Source of the DNA: Volvox africanus
Lineage: Eukaryota; Chlorophyta; Chlorophyceae; Chlamydomonadales; Volvocaceae
Assembly: GCA_030268105.1 (NCBI GenBank)
Contig: BSDZ01000103.1
Coordinates: 1,988,501 to 2,052,500 of the forward strand
Direction of reading: 5' to 3'
DNA length: 64,000 bases
Position 1 is the first letter of the stretch, and each line of letters opens with the position of its first letter. Positions 10,026 to 22,487 of the stretch are shown here, piece after piece. The translations under genes and the position numbers were made by a program. The notes under the pieces are model-generated. The model was not told the DNA's origin, did not search any database, and was given only the letters and a program-made list of their open reading frames with translations.

Positions 10026-12803
10026 TCATTGGGCTTGCGTGGCACGTTTGCGGGCTTCTTCGAGCAGGGGTTTCATGCCCTGTGAGAAGTTGCGTGCCGG
10101 TTCCCATGAGTTGTGCTCGTCGGTATACCCTGTCCACTTAACCACGTACTCGTGTACTGTTCGCTTACGTCGGTGTCGGCCCACACGACGCGCGCGATAA
10201 TCTAACACCCGCTCCACATCGTAAAACTTCTGTTTACCAGCGATCCAGGTCTCGGGAACTGGTTCGATCGCTGTGGGGGCATTTGCAGGCTCAGGGACGG
10301 GTTCCGTACCACGATACGGACGAACAAGCGATACGTGAAACGTGGGGTGAATGGTCATATCAGTGGGCAATGCAAGCTCCACAGCCACATTCCCAACCAT
10401 GCGCACGACAGGATACGGACCAATCCAGCGGGGTAAGAGTTTTCGGGATCCGTCGGCCAAGGAACGCAAGTTCTTGGTGCTTAGCAACACGAGTTGCCCT
10501 TCCGAAAACGTCACATCCTGCTTAGATTTGTTATAGTATTCCATCGTTCGTTGCTGCGCCGCGTCCAAACACGACTTCGCGTCTGTGATTCGGGACATAA
10601 AAGACTTGGCAAAAAGTTTAGCAGCAGGCACGTTCACTTCCAACTCACGCCACACGGGTAGCGCGGGATGAAACCCGTAGTTAAGAAAGAACGGACTTTT
10701 GCCTGTAGAGCGGTTAACAGCGTTGTTAAGCGCGAATTCTGCCGCAGTCAAATATGTATCCCAAACAAGTGGTGTGCGACCAGCATAATTGCGCAACATA
10801 TCACCCAACGTGCGGTTTGTGCGTTCGGTTTGACCATCAGTCTGCGGGTGATACGCCGTGCTCAGGTTGACGCGCATGCCAACTAGTTTGCAGAGCGCTT
10901 CCCAAAACTTAGACGTGAACTGTCCACCGCGGTCCGAGATCACATTTTTGGGAATCCCGTGTAACCGAACCACATTATCGAAAAACAAACGTGCGGTTTG
11001 CTCAGCCGTGCAGGATGATGTGCATGGTGCTAGGTGAACCATCTTAGTCAGACGATCGACCATTACGAACACCGCATCGTATCCCCCCTCAGTTTTGGGC
11101 AGCGCGACTACGAAGTCCATGGAAACACTTTCCCAAGGCGCATCCGGGACAGGCAACGGTTGCAACAACCCATGGCCCTTACCGGACAAAGCCTTATTGC
11201 GCTGGCACAGACTGCATGTCTGGACGAAGTTCGCCGCATCCTTAGCCAAACGAGGCCACCAAAAGGAACGTTGCACCAAGTCGATCAATCGCTTGCTACC
11301 AGGGTGTCCTGCTAACGGGTCCTCGTGGAACCGCGCAAGGATGTCGTAGCGTAGCGCGTCGTCGTTCGGAACGACGATTTGCGTAGCTGCACCCTCCGTC
11401 CGTAGCCAAAGGCCATTCTGCTCCGCGAGGTCCGTCGCGATCGGAACCTCCTCGCTACGCGGCCGCACGACGGGCGCTGCCAAAATTGCAGCGTGTAGCG
11501 ACGGATGTCGACTGAGAGCATCGGCAATATTCAATTTACCAGAAATATACTCCCAGGTGCAGTTGAACCTAGCTAGATATTCCATCCACCTAGCTTGACG
11601 GCGGTTCAACGTCGGAACGCTTTGCAAAAACGTTAGGGGCTTGTGGTCAGTCTTTAAAGTAAACGGGCGTCCCTCGAGGTAACAGCGCCATTCCTTTAAA
11701 GCATGCAGCACGGCCAGAAGCTCCTGTTCCCCGGTGGTGTAGCGAATTTCCGCACCAGAAAACTTCTTACTCGTGAAGGCGATCGGTCGCCCTTCCTGTA
11801 ACAATACAGCGCCGCTTCCAAATATTGAGGCATCAGACACTACCTCAACACGAAATGGCAACGAGTAATCAGGGAATGCAAGGGTGACATCTTCGGCAAC
11901 GATTCGTTTGAGCTCTTCGAATGCCCGCTGGCATTGCAACGTCCACGACTCGAGCGAAACGAAAACGCCTTTGCGAGTTAAGTTAGTAAGCGGGGCCGCA
12001 ATGATGGAATATTTTTCAATGAACTTTCGGAAATAATTGGTCAAGCCAAGGAACTTACGCAGCTCCGTGAGGTTCTGAGGCGCAGGCCAATCGCGAACCA
12101 CGGCGACCTTCCGCGGGTCCATCTTCACACCGGTGGCCGACACAATGTGGCCCAAATATTCCACCTGAGGCTGCGCCCAAAAGCATTTGGCGCGTTTAGC
12201 AAACAATTGCTCCCGCCTCATAACGTCGAGCACGAGCCGAAGATGCTCCAAGTGCTCCTCGCGCGTCTTAGAATATACCAAGATGTCATCCAGGTAGCAA
12301 ACAACGAACCTGTCGATAAACGGCCTAAACATTCGGTCCATAACCGCCTGAAACGTCGCAGGGGCATTAGTCAAACCAAATGATAGGACCGTATACTCAA
12401 AGTGACCGAAGGGCGTCCGAAAAGCGGTTTTCGGGATATCAGAGGCAGCGATGCGAATCTGATTGTAGCCCTGTTGTAAGTCAATTGAGGAAAAATAAGC
12501 CGAGCCCTTCAGCTTATCCAACAGGTCGTCAACGCGTGGCAAAGGGTAGCGATTTTTCACCGTATTCGCATTTAACCCCCGGTAATCAATGCACATGCGC
12601 AAGGTCCCATCCTTCTTACCGACAAACAAAATCGGTGCAGAAAACGGGGATGTGCTGGGGCGTATCATACCCTTCGCGAGTAAATCCGTCACCTGGCGCT
12701 TTACCTCGTCCAGCTCCAATGGACTCAACCTGTACATTGGCCGGGCCGTAGGCTGCGCTCCAGGCATGAGAGGGATTGTGTGATCAACAGGACGCATAGG
12801 TGG
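10026..12803 (-). pseudogene. pol: A3 pol, 3' portion (RT to chromodomain), 5' truncated
   Basis: Reads on the minus strand from PPMRPVDHT, just after the LTR at 12804, to a stop at 10026. It contains RT ([11 protein letters not shown]), RNase H, integrase HHCC and D,D35E, and a chromodomain ([16 protein letters not shown]). A 69-bp in-frame deletion removes 23 residues between ATDLAE and QNGLWLR, before the integrase zinc finger. The open frame extends into the LTR, but that extension is not pol. Protease, gag and leader are absent, so this copy is dead although the remaining frame is open. Confidence 0.9.
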
Positions 12804-13627
12804 TGTTGTACCTCTCGTTCGCGTTTGCTCATAAGTATCTGCACGTCTGGAGACTATCGACACCGATGCGCGAGCACTTGCAAGTACAGCAAGGCAAGCG
12901 AGAGCAAACAGAGACAGCGGAAGACTTCAAGACGAAGAGAGATATAACTTACAGTTTTACGGATCAGAACGATGCAATGGACGAAATCGCCGTCAGCGCC
13001 GGAAGCAAGCAATCATCACACGGCGGTGATTAGCGAAGTTCAGGCTTAGCTCGGGCTAAGTAGAATAGTGTATAGAAATAGTAATTTAGAACACACGAGT
13101 GTTCTCCGGTATCGGATATCTTGTCTAGCTTAGCCGTCCTCGCATCTGTTATACTCGCAGCATCGCAGTGCCGTACGATTCACATTAGGAGGCCGATCCT
13201 AGATGTGACAACCCTACTGCGCTTAGGCGATGTCTACGCATAACAACGTATAAGCCTTTCCGGCATTCGCATGATGCAAGGGTCCGGATAGCGATATCCG
13301 GTTGCAGGGCATGCATCACGACGAGTGCGGCGCTCTCAACGTGTGCTGTAATGAAGTAATATTATATCAGATAATATTACTTATCGTTTCGTAGCACGAG
13401 CATAATGCGCACTTCAATGATTCGGTCATTCATGCATGCTAGGCGGATTTGCCATGATGCGATGTCGCGATGGATAATGACAACATGCCAGATGCATATA
13501 TAAATGTATGCGAATACATTTATATCATACAGATTCATTCAAATGTAATGCGTTCATCACAAAAGCACTTCGCCTCGTAGGATCGCGTCGACCTACGCGT
13601 CGGCGGGAAATGAACCGTAGCACAACA
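12804..13627 (-). repeat. LTR, family A (3' LTR of A5)
   Basis: 824 bp, minus orientation. On its right lies the A5 polypurine tract and pol; on its left it abuts A3 pol in mid-gene. If A5 inserted into A3, the target duplication would be GGTGG (12799-12803), but the matching right end is lost. Carries the variant GGATAGCGATATCC, shared with the LTR piece at 17535-18147. Confidence 0.93.
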
Positions 13628-13686
13628 ATTATCCCCCCTCCCGTATGCAGTGTCCTCGCTGCATCAGACAGCATCGACTGCAGGGG

Positions 13687-16600
13687 TCATTGGGCTTGTG
13701 TGGCACGTTTGCGGGCTTCTTCGAGCAGGGGTTTCATGTCCTGTGAGAAGTTGCGTGCCGGTTCCCATGAGTTGTGCTCGTCGGTATACCCTGTCCACTT
13801 AACCAAGTACTCGTGTACTGTTCGCTTACGTCGGTGTCGGCCCACACGACGCGCGCGATAATCTAACACCCGCTCCACATCGTAAAACTTCTGTTTACCA
13901 GCGATCCAGGTCTCGGGAACTGGTTCAATCGCTGCGGGGGCGTTAGCAGGCTCAGGGACGGGTTCAGTACTACGATACGGACGAACAAGCGATACGTGAA
14001 ACGTGGGGTGAATGGTCATATCAGTGGGCAATGCAAGCTCCACAGCCACATTCCCAACCATGCGCACGACAGGATACGGACCAATCCAGCGGGGTAAGAG
14101 TTTTCGGGATCCGTCGGCCAAGGAACGCAAGTTCTTGGTGCTTAGCAACACGAGTTGCCCTTCCGAAAACGTCACATCCTGCTTAGATTTGTTATAGTAT
14201 TCCGTCGTTCGTTGCTGCACCGCGTCCAAACACGACTTCGCGTCTGTGATTCGGGACATAAAAGACTTGGCAAAAAGTTTAGCAGCAGGCACGTTCACTT
14301 CCAACTCACGCCACACGGGTAGCGCGGGATGAAATCCGTAGTTAAGAAAGAACGGACTTTTGCCTGTAGAGCGGTTAACAGCATTGTTAAGCGCGAATTC
14401 TGCCGCAGTCAAATACGTATCCCAAACGAGTGGTGTGCGACCAGCATAATTGCGCAACATATCACCCAACGTGCGGTTTGTGCGTTCGGTTTGACCATCA
14501 GTCTGCGGGTGGTACGCTGTGCTCAGGTTCACACGCATGCCAACTAGCTTGCAGAGCGCTTCCCAAAACTTAGACGTGAACTGTCCACCGCGGTCCGAGA
14601 TCACATTTTTGGGAATCCCGTGTAACCGAACCACATTATCGAAAAACAAACGTGCGGTTTGCTCAGCCGTGCAGGATGATGTGCATGGTGCTAGGTGAAC
14701 CATCTTAGTCAGACGATCGACCATTACGAACACCGCATCGTATCCCCCCTCAGTTTTAGGCAGCGCGACTACGAAGTCCATGGAAACACTTTCCCAAGGC
14801 GCATCCGGGACAGGCAACGGTTGCAACAACCCATGGCCCTTACCGGACAAAGCCTTATTGCGCTGGCACAGACTGCATGTCTGGACGAAGTTCGCCGCAT
14901 CCTTAGCCAAACGAGGCCACCAAAAGGAACGTTGCACCAAGTCGATCAATCGCTTGCTACCAGGGTGTCCTGCTAACGGGTCCTCGTGGAACCGCGCAAG
15001 GATGTCGTAGCGTAGCGCGTCGTCGTTCGGAACGACGATTTGCGTAGCTGCACCCTCCGTCCGTAGCCAAAGGCCATTCTGCTTGCGAAGGTTTTCTACA
15101 TTAGCCGGGTCCGCGAACCAGGCGTCTGCGTTGTAGGCAACCTTCAACCGCTCCGCGAGGTCCGTTGCGATCGGTACCTCCTCGCTACGCGGCCGCACTA
15201 CGGGCGCTGCCAAAATTGCAGTGTGTAGCGACGGATGTCGACTGAGAGCATCGGCAATATTCAATTTACCAGAAATATACTCCCAGGTGCAGTCGAACCT
15301 AGCTAGGTATTCCATCCACCTAGCCTGACGGCGGTTCAATGTCGGAACGCTTTGCAAAAACGTTAGGGGCTTGTGGTCAGTCTTTAAAGTAAACGGGCGT
15401 CCCTCGAGGTAACAGCGCCATTCCTTTAAAGCATGCAGCACGGCCAGAAGCTCCTGTTCCCCGGTGGTGTAGCGAATCTCCGCACCAGAAAACTTCTTAC
15501 TCGTGAAGGCGATCGGTCGCCCTTCCTGTAACAATACAGCGCCGCTTCCAAATATTGAGGCATCAGACACTACCTCAACACGAAATGGCAACGAGTAATC
15601 AGGGAATGCAAGGGTGACATCTTCGGCAACGATTCGTTTGAGCTCTTCGAATGCCCGCTGGCATTGCAACGTCCACGACTCGAGCGAAACGAAAACGCCT
15701 TTGCGAGTTAAGTTAGTAAGCGGGGCCGCAATGATGGAATATTTTTCAATGAACTTTCGGAAATAATTGGTCAAGCCAAGGAACTTACGCAGCTCCGTGA
15801 GGTTCTGAGGCGCAGGCCAATCGCGAACCACGGCGACCTTCCGCGGGTCCATCTTCACACCGGTGGCCGACACAATGTGGCCCAAATATTCCACCTGAGG
15901 CTGCGCCCAAAAGCATTTGGCGCGTTTAGCAAACAATTGCTCCCGCCTCATAACGTCGAGCACGAGCCGAAGATGCTCCAAGTGCTCCTCGCGCGTCTTA
16001 GAATATACCAAGATGTCATCCAGGTAGCAAACAACGAACCTGTCGATAAACGGCCTAAACATTCGGTCCATAACCGCCTGAAACGTCGCAGGGGCATTAG
16101 TCAAACCAAATGATAGGACCGTATACTCAAAGTGACCGAAGGGCGTCCGAAAAGCGGTTTTCGGGATATCAGAGGCAGCGATGCGAATCTGATTGTAGCC
16201 CTGTTGTAAGTCAATTGAGGAAAAATAAGCCGAGCCCTTCAGCTTATCCAACAGGTCGTCAACGCGTGGCAAAGGGTAGCGATTTTTCACCGTATTCGCA
16301 TTTAACCCCCGGTAATCAATGCACATGCGCAAGGTCCCATCCTTCTTACCGACAAACAAAATCGGTGCAGAATACGGGGATGTGCTGGGGCGTATCATAC
16401 CCTTCGCGAGTAAATCCGTCACCTGGCGCTTTACCTCATCCAGCTCCAATGGACTCAACCTGTACATTGGCCGGGCTGTAGGCTGCGCTCCAGGCATGAG
16501 AGGGGTTGTGTGATCAACAGGACGCATAGGTGGTAGACCGGGGATATCTTTAAAGACGTCCTCATACTGCGACAGTAGGGCCTCAACCTCAGGATCCGCA

Positions 16601-17534
16601 GAAATCTGCGCGGTGGTGACACAACAGCTCACCCGCGGCCTTAAAAGCAGTCCGTGGGCACCCTTCCGTAACAAACGGACGGCCTCCTTACGCCCGACTA
16701 GCTCTGGTTCGATTCGCGCGGCCATTGCGGTCACGGCGAAATTAACCATAGGCACCGCCTCAGTTTCGCCCTCCTTTGGTGTGACATGTTCGAACGACAG
16801 GAAAGGTACCTTAATCGACAGAGTACCCTTGCACATATGCAGGGTTGCGGTCTCCATGTCGATGCGCGCGCGGTACTGCCGTAATGTCGACGACCCCATT
16901 ATGTACGGTGCAGTCTCTGCTAAGCCCTGCAGCACGTACGGCCGGGTCACAACACGCAAAGGGCCTAACGATAGGCTAAGGGTAATCCTGCCCACGATGG
17001 GATGCTTACCCCCGTCAGCAAGGGTAACCTGTGGACAATCAGACGACTCTGGGGACAACCCCAGCGCGTTCACCTCTGCGACAGAGATGAAGTCGTCGCT
17101 GGCACCGGTGTCAACAAGTGCCTTCAGAGTACGGCCATTCAAACCGATCTGAACCACAGGGACACGGTTATCTACGAGCGACTGCCCAGCAGACAACGTC
17201 AGTGCACTTAAGGCGGGTCCGTAACCAACGGCACCCCCATCAGGAGCTTCGTACCAAACGTCAACCGAGTAGGATAGGCATGGCCACGGAGCCAGCGTAC
17301 CCTCCCAATCCACACCATTAAACAAAACGGTGCCCGGCTCGAACCGGTGGACATGCCGCATACCCCTTAACGATGCCTCTGCCTTGTGCCGACAGAAAGC
17401 GGGGAGTAATACACATGCGGCGGTGCCTGGATATTGACGCCTACATCTCCTGTATATGGCCAACTGTTCCGACATCTCACGCAGAGACGAGGGGATGAAC
17501 AAAACCACGTGGTTAGACAGATCGATAGACGACA
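13687..17534 (-). pseudogene. pol: A5 pol, nearly complete, 5' truncated by a rearrangement
   Basis: Open reading frame on the minus strand from [10 protein letters not shown] to the stop at 13687. Domains in order: pre-protease linker, protease ([12 protein letters not shown]), RT ([20 protein letters not shown]), RNase H, integrase with HHCC and D,D35E, chromodomain. All catalytic residues seen in A6 are present and no stop interrupts it. The apparent ATG at its start is created by the junction with LTR sequence at 17534/17535. The natural start would be the gag AUG with readthrough, and gag is absent. Confidence 0.9.
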
Positions 17535-18147
17535 TGAAGTGCGCATTATGCTCGTGCTACGAAACGATAAGTAATATTATCTGATATAATATTACTTCAT
17601 TACAGCACACGTTGAGAGCGCCGCACTCGTCGCGATGCATGCCCTGCAACCGGATATCGCTATCCGGACCCTTGCATCATGCGAATGCCGGAAAGGCTTA
17701 TACGTTGTTATGCGTAGACATCGCCTAGACGCAGTAGGGTTGTCACATCTAGGATCGGCCTCCTAATGTGAATCGTACGGCACTGCGATGCTGCGAGTAT
17801 AACAGATGCGAGGACGGCTAAGCTAGACAAGATATCCGATACCGGAGAACACTTGTGTGTTCTACATTACTATTGCTATATGATATTCTACTTAGCCCGA
17901 GCTAAGCCTGAACTTCGCTAATCACCACCGCGTGATGATTGCTTGCTTCCGGCGCTGACGGCGATTTCGTCCATTGCATCATTCCGATCTGTAAGACCGT
18001 AAGTTATATCTCTCTTCGTCTTGAAGTCTTCCGCTGTCTCTGTTTGCTCTCGCTTGCCTTGCTGTACTTGCAAGTGCTCGCGCATCGGTGTCGATAGTCT
18101 CCAGACGTGCAGATACTTATGAGCAAACGCGAACGAGAGGTACAACA
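17535..18147 (+). repeat. LTR, family A, 5'-truncated (5' LTR of A4)
   Basis: 613 bp of family A LTR in plus orientation, beginning at TGAAGTGCGCATTATG and ending GGTACAACA. A PBS follows. Its left end is joined bluntly to minus-strand A5 pol; no repeat shared across the junction is visible. Shares GGATAGCGATATCC with the A5 LTR. Confidence 0.9.
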
Positions 18148-18150
18148 ATT

Positions 18151-18165
18151 TGGTATCGAGACAGG
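18151..18165 (+). other. Primer-binding site of A4
   Basis: TGGTATCGAGACAGG, 3 nt after the LTR end, same as in A2; inferred initiator tRNA-Met primer. Confidence 0.7.
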
Positions 18166-18214
18166 TTCGTTGCCTAACTGTCTCTCTCTGCCTAATCGGA
18201 AGTAGGTTCTTTCT

Positions 18215-18648
18215 ATGGCGAGTTCCAGCGACGAACCACGAGGACCGCTAGATACTTTTGCCGAAGACTTAGGCCGCGCCGTTTTGGACGCCGCCGCTTC
18301 CGGTTTGTAATTGTTTAATTGCTTTTGCTTAGATTGCTGCACTTGTTGTGTAAGTGTACGCTCTGAGTCGCAGGTAATCTCAGTGCACCGGCATTGCTTG
18401 CCGCGGCGACTGAGACCGGCGTTCGTCCGGACCAGTTGGCGACTCTCATTGCCCAAACTACGGAGATCAGGACCCAGCTGGGCAATTACTTGCTGAGTTT
18501 GCTGAATCTTCTCAAGAGTACTGTCGGTAGGCTCACCGAATCGCTTTGTACTCTTGCCTTTGCGATAGAAGTCGGCTTCTATTACGCAAAACTAGGGTAT
18601 CGTTTCGTGCTCCATGTCCGCGGAACACGACGATACGCCGCACACTAG
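18215..18648 (+). CDS. Predicted spliced leader ORF of A4 (about 118 aa)
   Basis: Exon 1 18215-18306 (starts MASSSDEPRGPLDTF), intron 18307-18383 (77 nt, GT...CAG), exon 2 18384-18648. Exons and intron fall at the same relative places as in A2 and A6. Exon 1 is in the gag frame and exon 2 in another, so a second splice would be needed to reach gag. Exon 2 has a leucine-rich, possibly coiled-coil stretch. Function unknown; splicing inferred. Confidence 0.45.
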
Positions 18649-19849
18649 CCTAGCTAGCCAACCCGATTTTGTTGTGGCTGCTAGAGCGCCGGATAGAGGT
18701 CTTGAGACTGTTGGCGCGCGAGCCACTCAAGAGCCCCTTTTCCTTCAGACCCCTGCTCACTTAATTGTGCCGCATTCAGCAGTGAACACGAATATGGACA
18801 ACACTGCTGGACCAAGGGTTCTGCCATTACCTCAAGCTCGAGGGCATGATGACATCCCTGAGGTGATGAGATTGTCGATTCCCGTTCCTAGGCTCAATAT
18901 TTCGCTGACCGACAAGACTCCAGGGCATAGCATAGCCGATGCAACTCGTGCGTACGTGCGTGACGCTAAAAAGTACCTCCAAGCTGTTCATGGTGGCGAC
19001 AATGACGGTATCAGGTGTCTCTTCGTTGGTAACACCCTCGAGGGCGCAGCGAAGGACTGGTATCGCAATTGGACCAACGCCCGGGGCAGCTATACTTTTG
19101 ACGAGTTAGTCGCCGCTTTGCTCGCACGATTCGCTACTGAGGTTCAAGCACGCGATGTGGAAGCTCGTAACGTTTTGGCAGCGGGTAGCTACCACATGCG
19201 TCGGGATGAAAATGTACCTGCGTACCAGTCACGCTTCGAAGCACTTGTGACTCCCATTGCTGACCTCACCGAATCTGAGCGTGTCTTTTGGTTTAGGCGA
19301 GGCCTAACGAAACTTTTGGCTAAATGGTGCGCCACTGACTTGGTTGGAGCGCAGATCAAGTCGTATGACGCGTTGGTCGCTTTTGCTAAGGGCGCGGAGA
19401 TACGACTTCTTGCCGGCGAGGAAGAAGTCAAGTCTGCCCCTCGTGCAAATGCCGTGCAAGTGCAGGATCCGCTTGGGGAAGCTGTGGCTCTCGACCAGGA
19501 CCTCGGCGCGACCCGCCCCACGCCTACTGCCGCGACGCGACGCAGCAACGGGCAACGCAAGGCGCGCGGGGGCGCTAGCTCGGGTGTCCGTGGTACAGTA
19601 GGAGCAGGTCCGAGCTCGGACCCAGCTAGGAACAGGAAGCGTGGTGGTGCGCCGTCGTCGGCAGCCGCACAGCGTTCCGACCCCAACGCGAAGCGTACTC
19701 GTACGGACGACACATTTATGCCAAAATGGAATTGCAATCGTTCCGAATTCGAGCGTCGAAAATTGGCCAACGTTTGTCTACGGTGTGCGGAGAACCATTC
19801 CACGAAGGATTGCCCTCTAATGCCGCCGTTTGTACCTCAGCCGAAATAG
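18614..19849 (+). CDS. gag: Gag polyprotein of A4
   Basis: 411 codons, ATG 18614 to TAG 19847-19849. Same layout as A2 gag: Gag domain with NTLEGAAKDWYRNW and FRRGLTKLLAKWC, basic linker, and zinc knuckle CLRC-AEN-H-STKD-C. It is open and looks intact. The following pol frame is the same frame, separated only by the UAG. Sits downstream of the PBS and leader of A4, so A4 retains a complete 5' half apart from its cut LTR. Confidence 0.92.
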   Translation: MSAEHDDTPHTSLASQPDFVVAARAPDRGLETVGARATQEPLFLQTPAHLIVPHSAVNTNMDNTAGPRVLPLPQARGHDDIPEVMRLSIPVPRLNISLTDKTPGHSIADATRAYVRDAKKYLQAVHGGDNDGIRCLFVGNTLEGAAKDWYRNWTNARGSYTFDELVAALLARFATEVQARDVEARNVLAAGSYHMRRDENVPAYQSRFEALVTPIADLTESERVFWFRRGLTKLLAKWCATDLVGAQIKSYDALVAFAKGAEIRLLAGEEEVKSAPRANAVQVQDPLGEAVALDQDLGATRPTPTAATRRSNGQRKARGGASSGVRGTVGAGPSSDPARNRKRGGAPSSAAAQRSDPNAKRTRTDDTFMPKWNCNRSEFERRKLANVCLRCAENHSTKDCPLMPPFVPQPK

Positions 19850-21897
19850 GGGCTTGCCCGGGTTCCTGTGGAGGGGGCACCACCCGGGATTTCTGAACTA
19901 ACGCGTGGTCGGTGGTCATCCTTACGGCCAGCCGTTAAGGCATTGTTGCCTTGTGTACTTGGACACATCGAGCGAGTCATTGCGCGACGCATCACGCTTG
20001 ACGGACGCACGGGACTTCTCTGCTTCGACCCGTTGTGTAATTTGTTTACACCTCGCCGTCCCCTGTCGTCTATCGATCTGTCTAACCACGTGGTTTTGTT
20101 CATCCCCTCGTCTCTGCGTGAGATGTCGGAACAGTTGGCCATATACAGGAGATGTAGGCGTCAATATCCAGGCACTGCCGCATGTGTATTACTCCCTGCT
20201 TTCTGTCGGCGCAAGGCAGAGGCATCGTTAAGGGGTATGCGGCATGTCCACCGGTTCGAGCCGGGCACCGTTTTGTTTAATGGTGTGGATTGGGAGGGTA
20301 CGCTGGCTCCGTGGCCATGCCTATCCTACTCGGTTGACGTTTGGTACGAAGCTCCTGATGGGGGTGCCGTTGGTTACGGACCCGCCTTAAGTGCACTGAC
20401 GTTGTCTGCTGGGCAGTCGCTCGTAGATAACCGTGTCCCTGTGGTTCAGATCGGTTTGAATGGCCGTACTCTGAAGGCACTTGTTGACACCGGTGCCAGC
20501 GACGACTTCATCTCTGTCGCAGAGGTGAACGCGCTGGGGTTGTCCCCAGAGTCGTCTGATTGTCCACAGGTTACCCTTGCTGACGGGGGTAAGCATCCCA
20601 TCGTGGGCAGGATTACCCTTAACCTATCGATAGGCCCTTTGCGTGTTGTGACCCGGCCGTACGTGCTGCAGGGCTTAGCAGAGACTGCACCGTACATAAT
20701 GGGGTCGTCGACATTACGACAGTACCGCGCGCGCATCGACATGGAGACCGCAACCCTGCATATGTGCAAGGGTACTCTGTCGATTAAGGTACCTTTCCTG
20801 TCGTTCGAACATGTCACACCAAAGGAGGGCGAAACTGAGGCGGTGCCTATGGTTAATTTCGCCGTGACCGCAATGGCCGCGCGAATCGAACCAGAGCTAG
20901 TCGGGCGTAAGGAGGCCGTCCGTTTGTTACGGAAGGGTGCCCACGGACTGCTTTTAAGGCCGCGGGTGAGCTGTTGTGTCACCACCGCGCAGATTTCTGC
21001 GGATCCTGAGGTTGAGGCCCTACTGTCGCAGTATGAGGACGTCTTTAAAGATATCCCCGGTCTACCACCTATGCGTCCTGTTGATCACACAATCCCTCTC
21101 ATGCCTGGAGCGCAGCCTACAGCCCGGCCAATGTACAGGTTGAGTCCATTGGAGCTGGATGAGGTAAAGCGCCAGGTGACGGATTTACTCGCGAAGGGTA
21201 TGATACGCCCCAGCACATCCCCGTTTTCTGCACCGATTTTGTTTGTCGGTAAGAAGGATGGGACCTTGCGCATGTGCATTGATTACCGGGGGTTAAATGC
21301 GAATACGGTGAAAAATCGCTACCCTTTGCCACGCGTTGACGACCTGTTGGATAAGCTGAAGGGCTCGGCTTATTTTTCCTCAATTGACTTACAACAGGGC
21401 TACAATCAGATTCGCATCGCTGCCTCTGATATCCCGAAAACCGCTTTTCGGACGCCCTTCGGTCACTTTGAGTATACGGTCCTATCATTTGGTTTGACTA
21501 ATGCCCCTGCGACGTTTCAGGCGGTTATGGACCGAATGTTTAGGCCGTTTATCGACAGGTTCGTTGTTTGCTACCTGGATGACATCTTGGTATATTCTAA
21601 AACGCGCTAGGAGCACTTGGAGCATCTTCGGCTCGTGCTCGACGTTATGAGGCGGGAGCAATTGTTTGCTAAACGCGCCAAATGCTTTTGGGCGCAGCCT
21701 CAGGTGGAATATTTGGGCCACATTGTGTCGGCCACCGGTGTGAAGATGGACCCGCGGAAGGTCGCCGTGGTTCGCGATTGGCCTGCGCCTCAGAACCTCA
21801 CGGAGCTGCGTAAGTTCCTTGGCTTGACCAATTATTTCCGAAAGTTCATTGAAAAATATTCCATCATTGCGGCCCCGCTTACTAACTTAACTCGCAA
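19850..21897 (+). pseudogene. pol: A4 pol, 5' half with stop, truncated
   Basis: Continues in the gag frame: linker, protease ([12 protein letters not shown]) and RT through [16 protein letters not shown] to TAG change at 21608-21610 stops it just after the RT active site. Coding similarity then continues to NLTR at 21897, where it is joined to a minus-strand LTR fragment. The RNase H, integrase and chromodomain are missing. Its variants (SPFSAP, CATTTGG) match A3 rather than A2. The stop and the truncation make it non-functional. Confidence 0.88.
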
Positions 21898-22487
21898 GTT
21901 CAGGCTTAGCTCGGGCTAAGTAGAATATCGTATAGTAATAGTAATGTAGAACACACAAGTGTTCTCCGGTATCGAATGTCTTGTCTAGCTTAGCCGTCCT
22001 CGCATCTGTTATACTCGCAGCATCACAATGCCGTACGATTCACATTAGGAGGCCGATCCTAGATGTGACAACCCTACTGCGCTTAGGCGATGTCTACGCA
22101 TAACAACGTATAAGCCTTTCCGGCATTCGCATGATGCAAGGGTCCAGATAACGATATCCGGTTGCTGGGCATGTATCGCGACGAGTGCGGCGCTCTCAAC
22201 GTGTGCTGTAATGAAGTAATATTATATCAGATAATATTACTTATCGTTTCGTAGCACGAGCATAATGCGCACTTCAATGATTCGGTCATTCATGCATGCT
22301 AGGCGGATTTGCCATAATGCGATGTCGCGATGGATAATGACAACATGCCAGATGCATATATAAATGTATGCGAATACATTTATATCATGCAGATTCATTC
22401 AAATGTAATGCGTTCATCACAAAAGCACTTCGCCTCGTAGGATCGCGTCGACCTACGCGTCGGCGGGAAATGAACCATAGCACAACA
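21898..22487 (-). repeat. Truncated LTR, family A (5' LTR remnant of A3), duplication copy 1
   Basis: 590 bp of LTR in minus orientation, from GTTCAGGCTTAGC to GCACAACA, then TSD GCTGA. Joined on the left to A4 pol (CTCGCAA) with a shared AA. Pairs with the LTR at 9143. Confidence 0.88.

Larger units (their letters stand above)
9143..22487 (-). mobile_element. A3 block: family A element inserted in A2 (TSD GCTGA), internally rearranged with A5 and A4
   Basis: GCTGA at 9138-9142 and 22488-22492 flanks the block. Outer ends are family A LTR sequence in minus orientation (9143-9966 complete; 21898-22487 truncated). They share private variants such as TTGCTGGGCATGTATCGC, so they are the original LTR pair of A3. 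Between them lie the A3 pol 3' part, a complete LTR and pol of A5 (same orientation), and A4 in the opposite orientation. A3 gag and 5' pol are missing. Confidence 0.8.

Noticed and set aside
11034..11349. Repeated antisense frames in pol (starting [10 protein letters not shown] and similar)
   Set aside because: They are shadows on the opposite strand of the integrase coding region, recurring wherever pol recurs.
17535..18147. Autointegration (an element end attacking its own pol) as origin of the A5/A4 junction
   Set aside because: That would place a complete LTR terminus at the junction; here the LTR is cut 200 bp inside.
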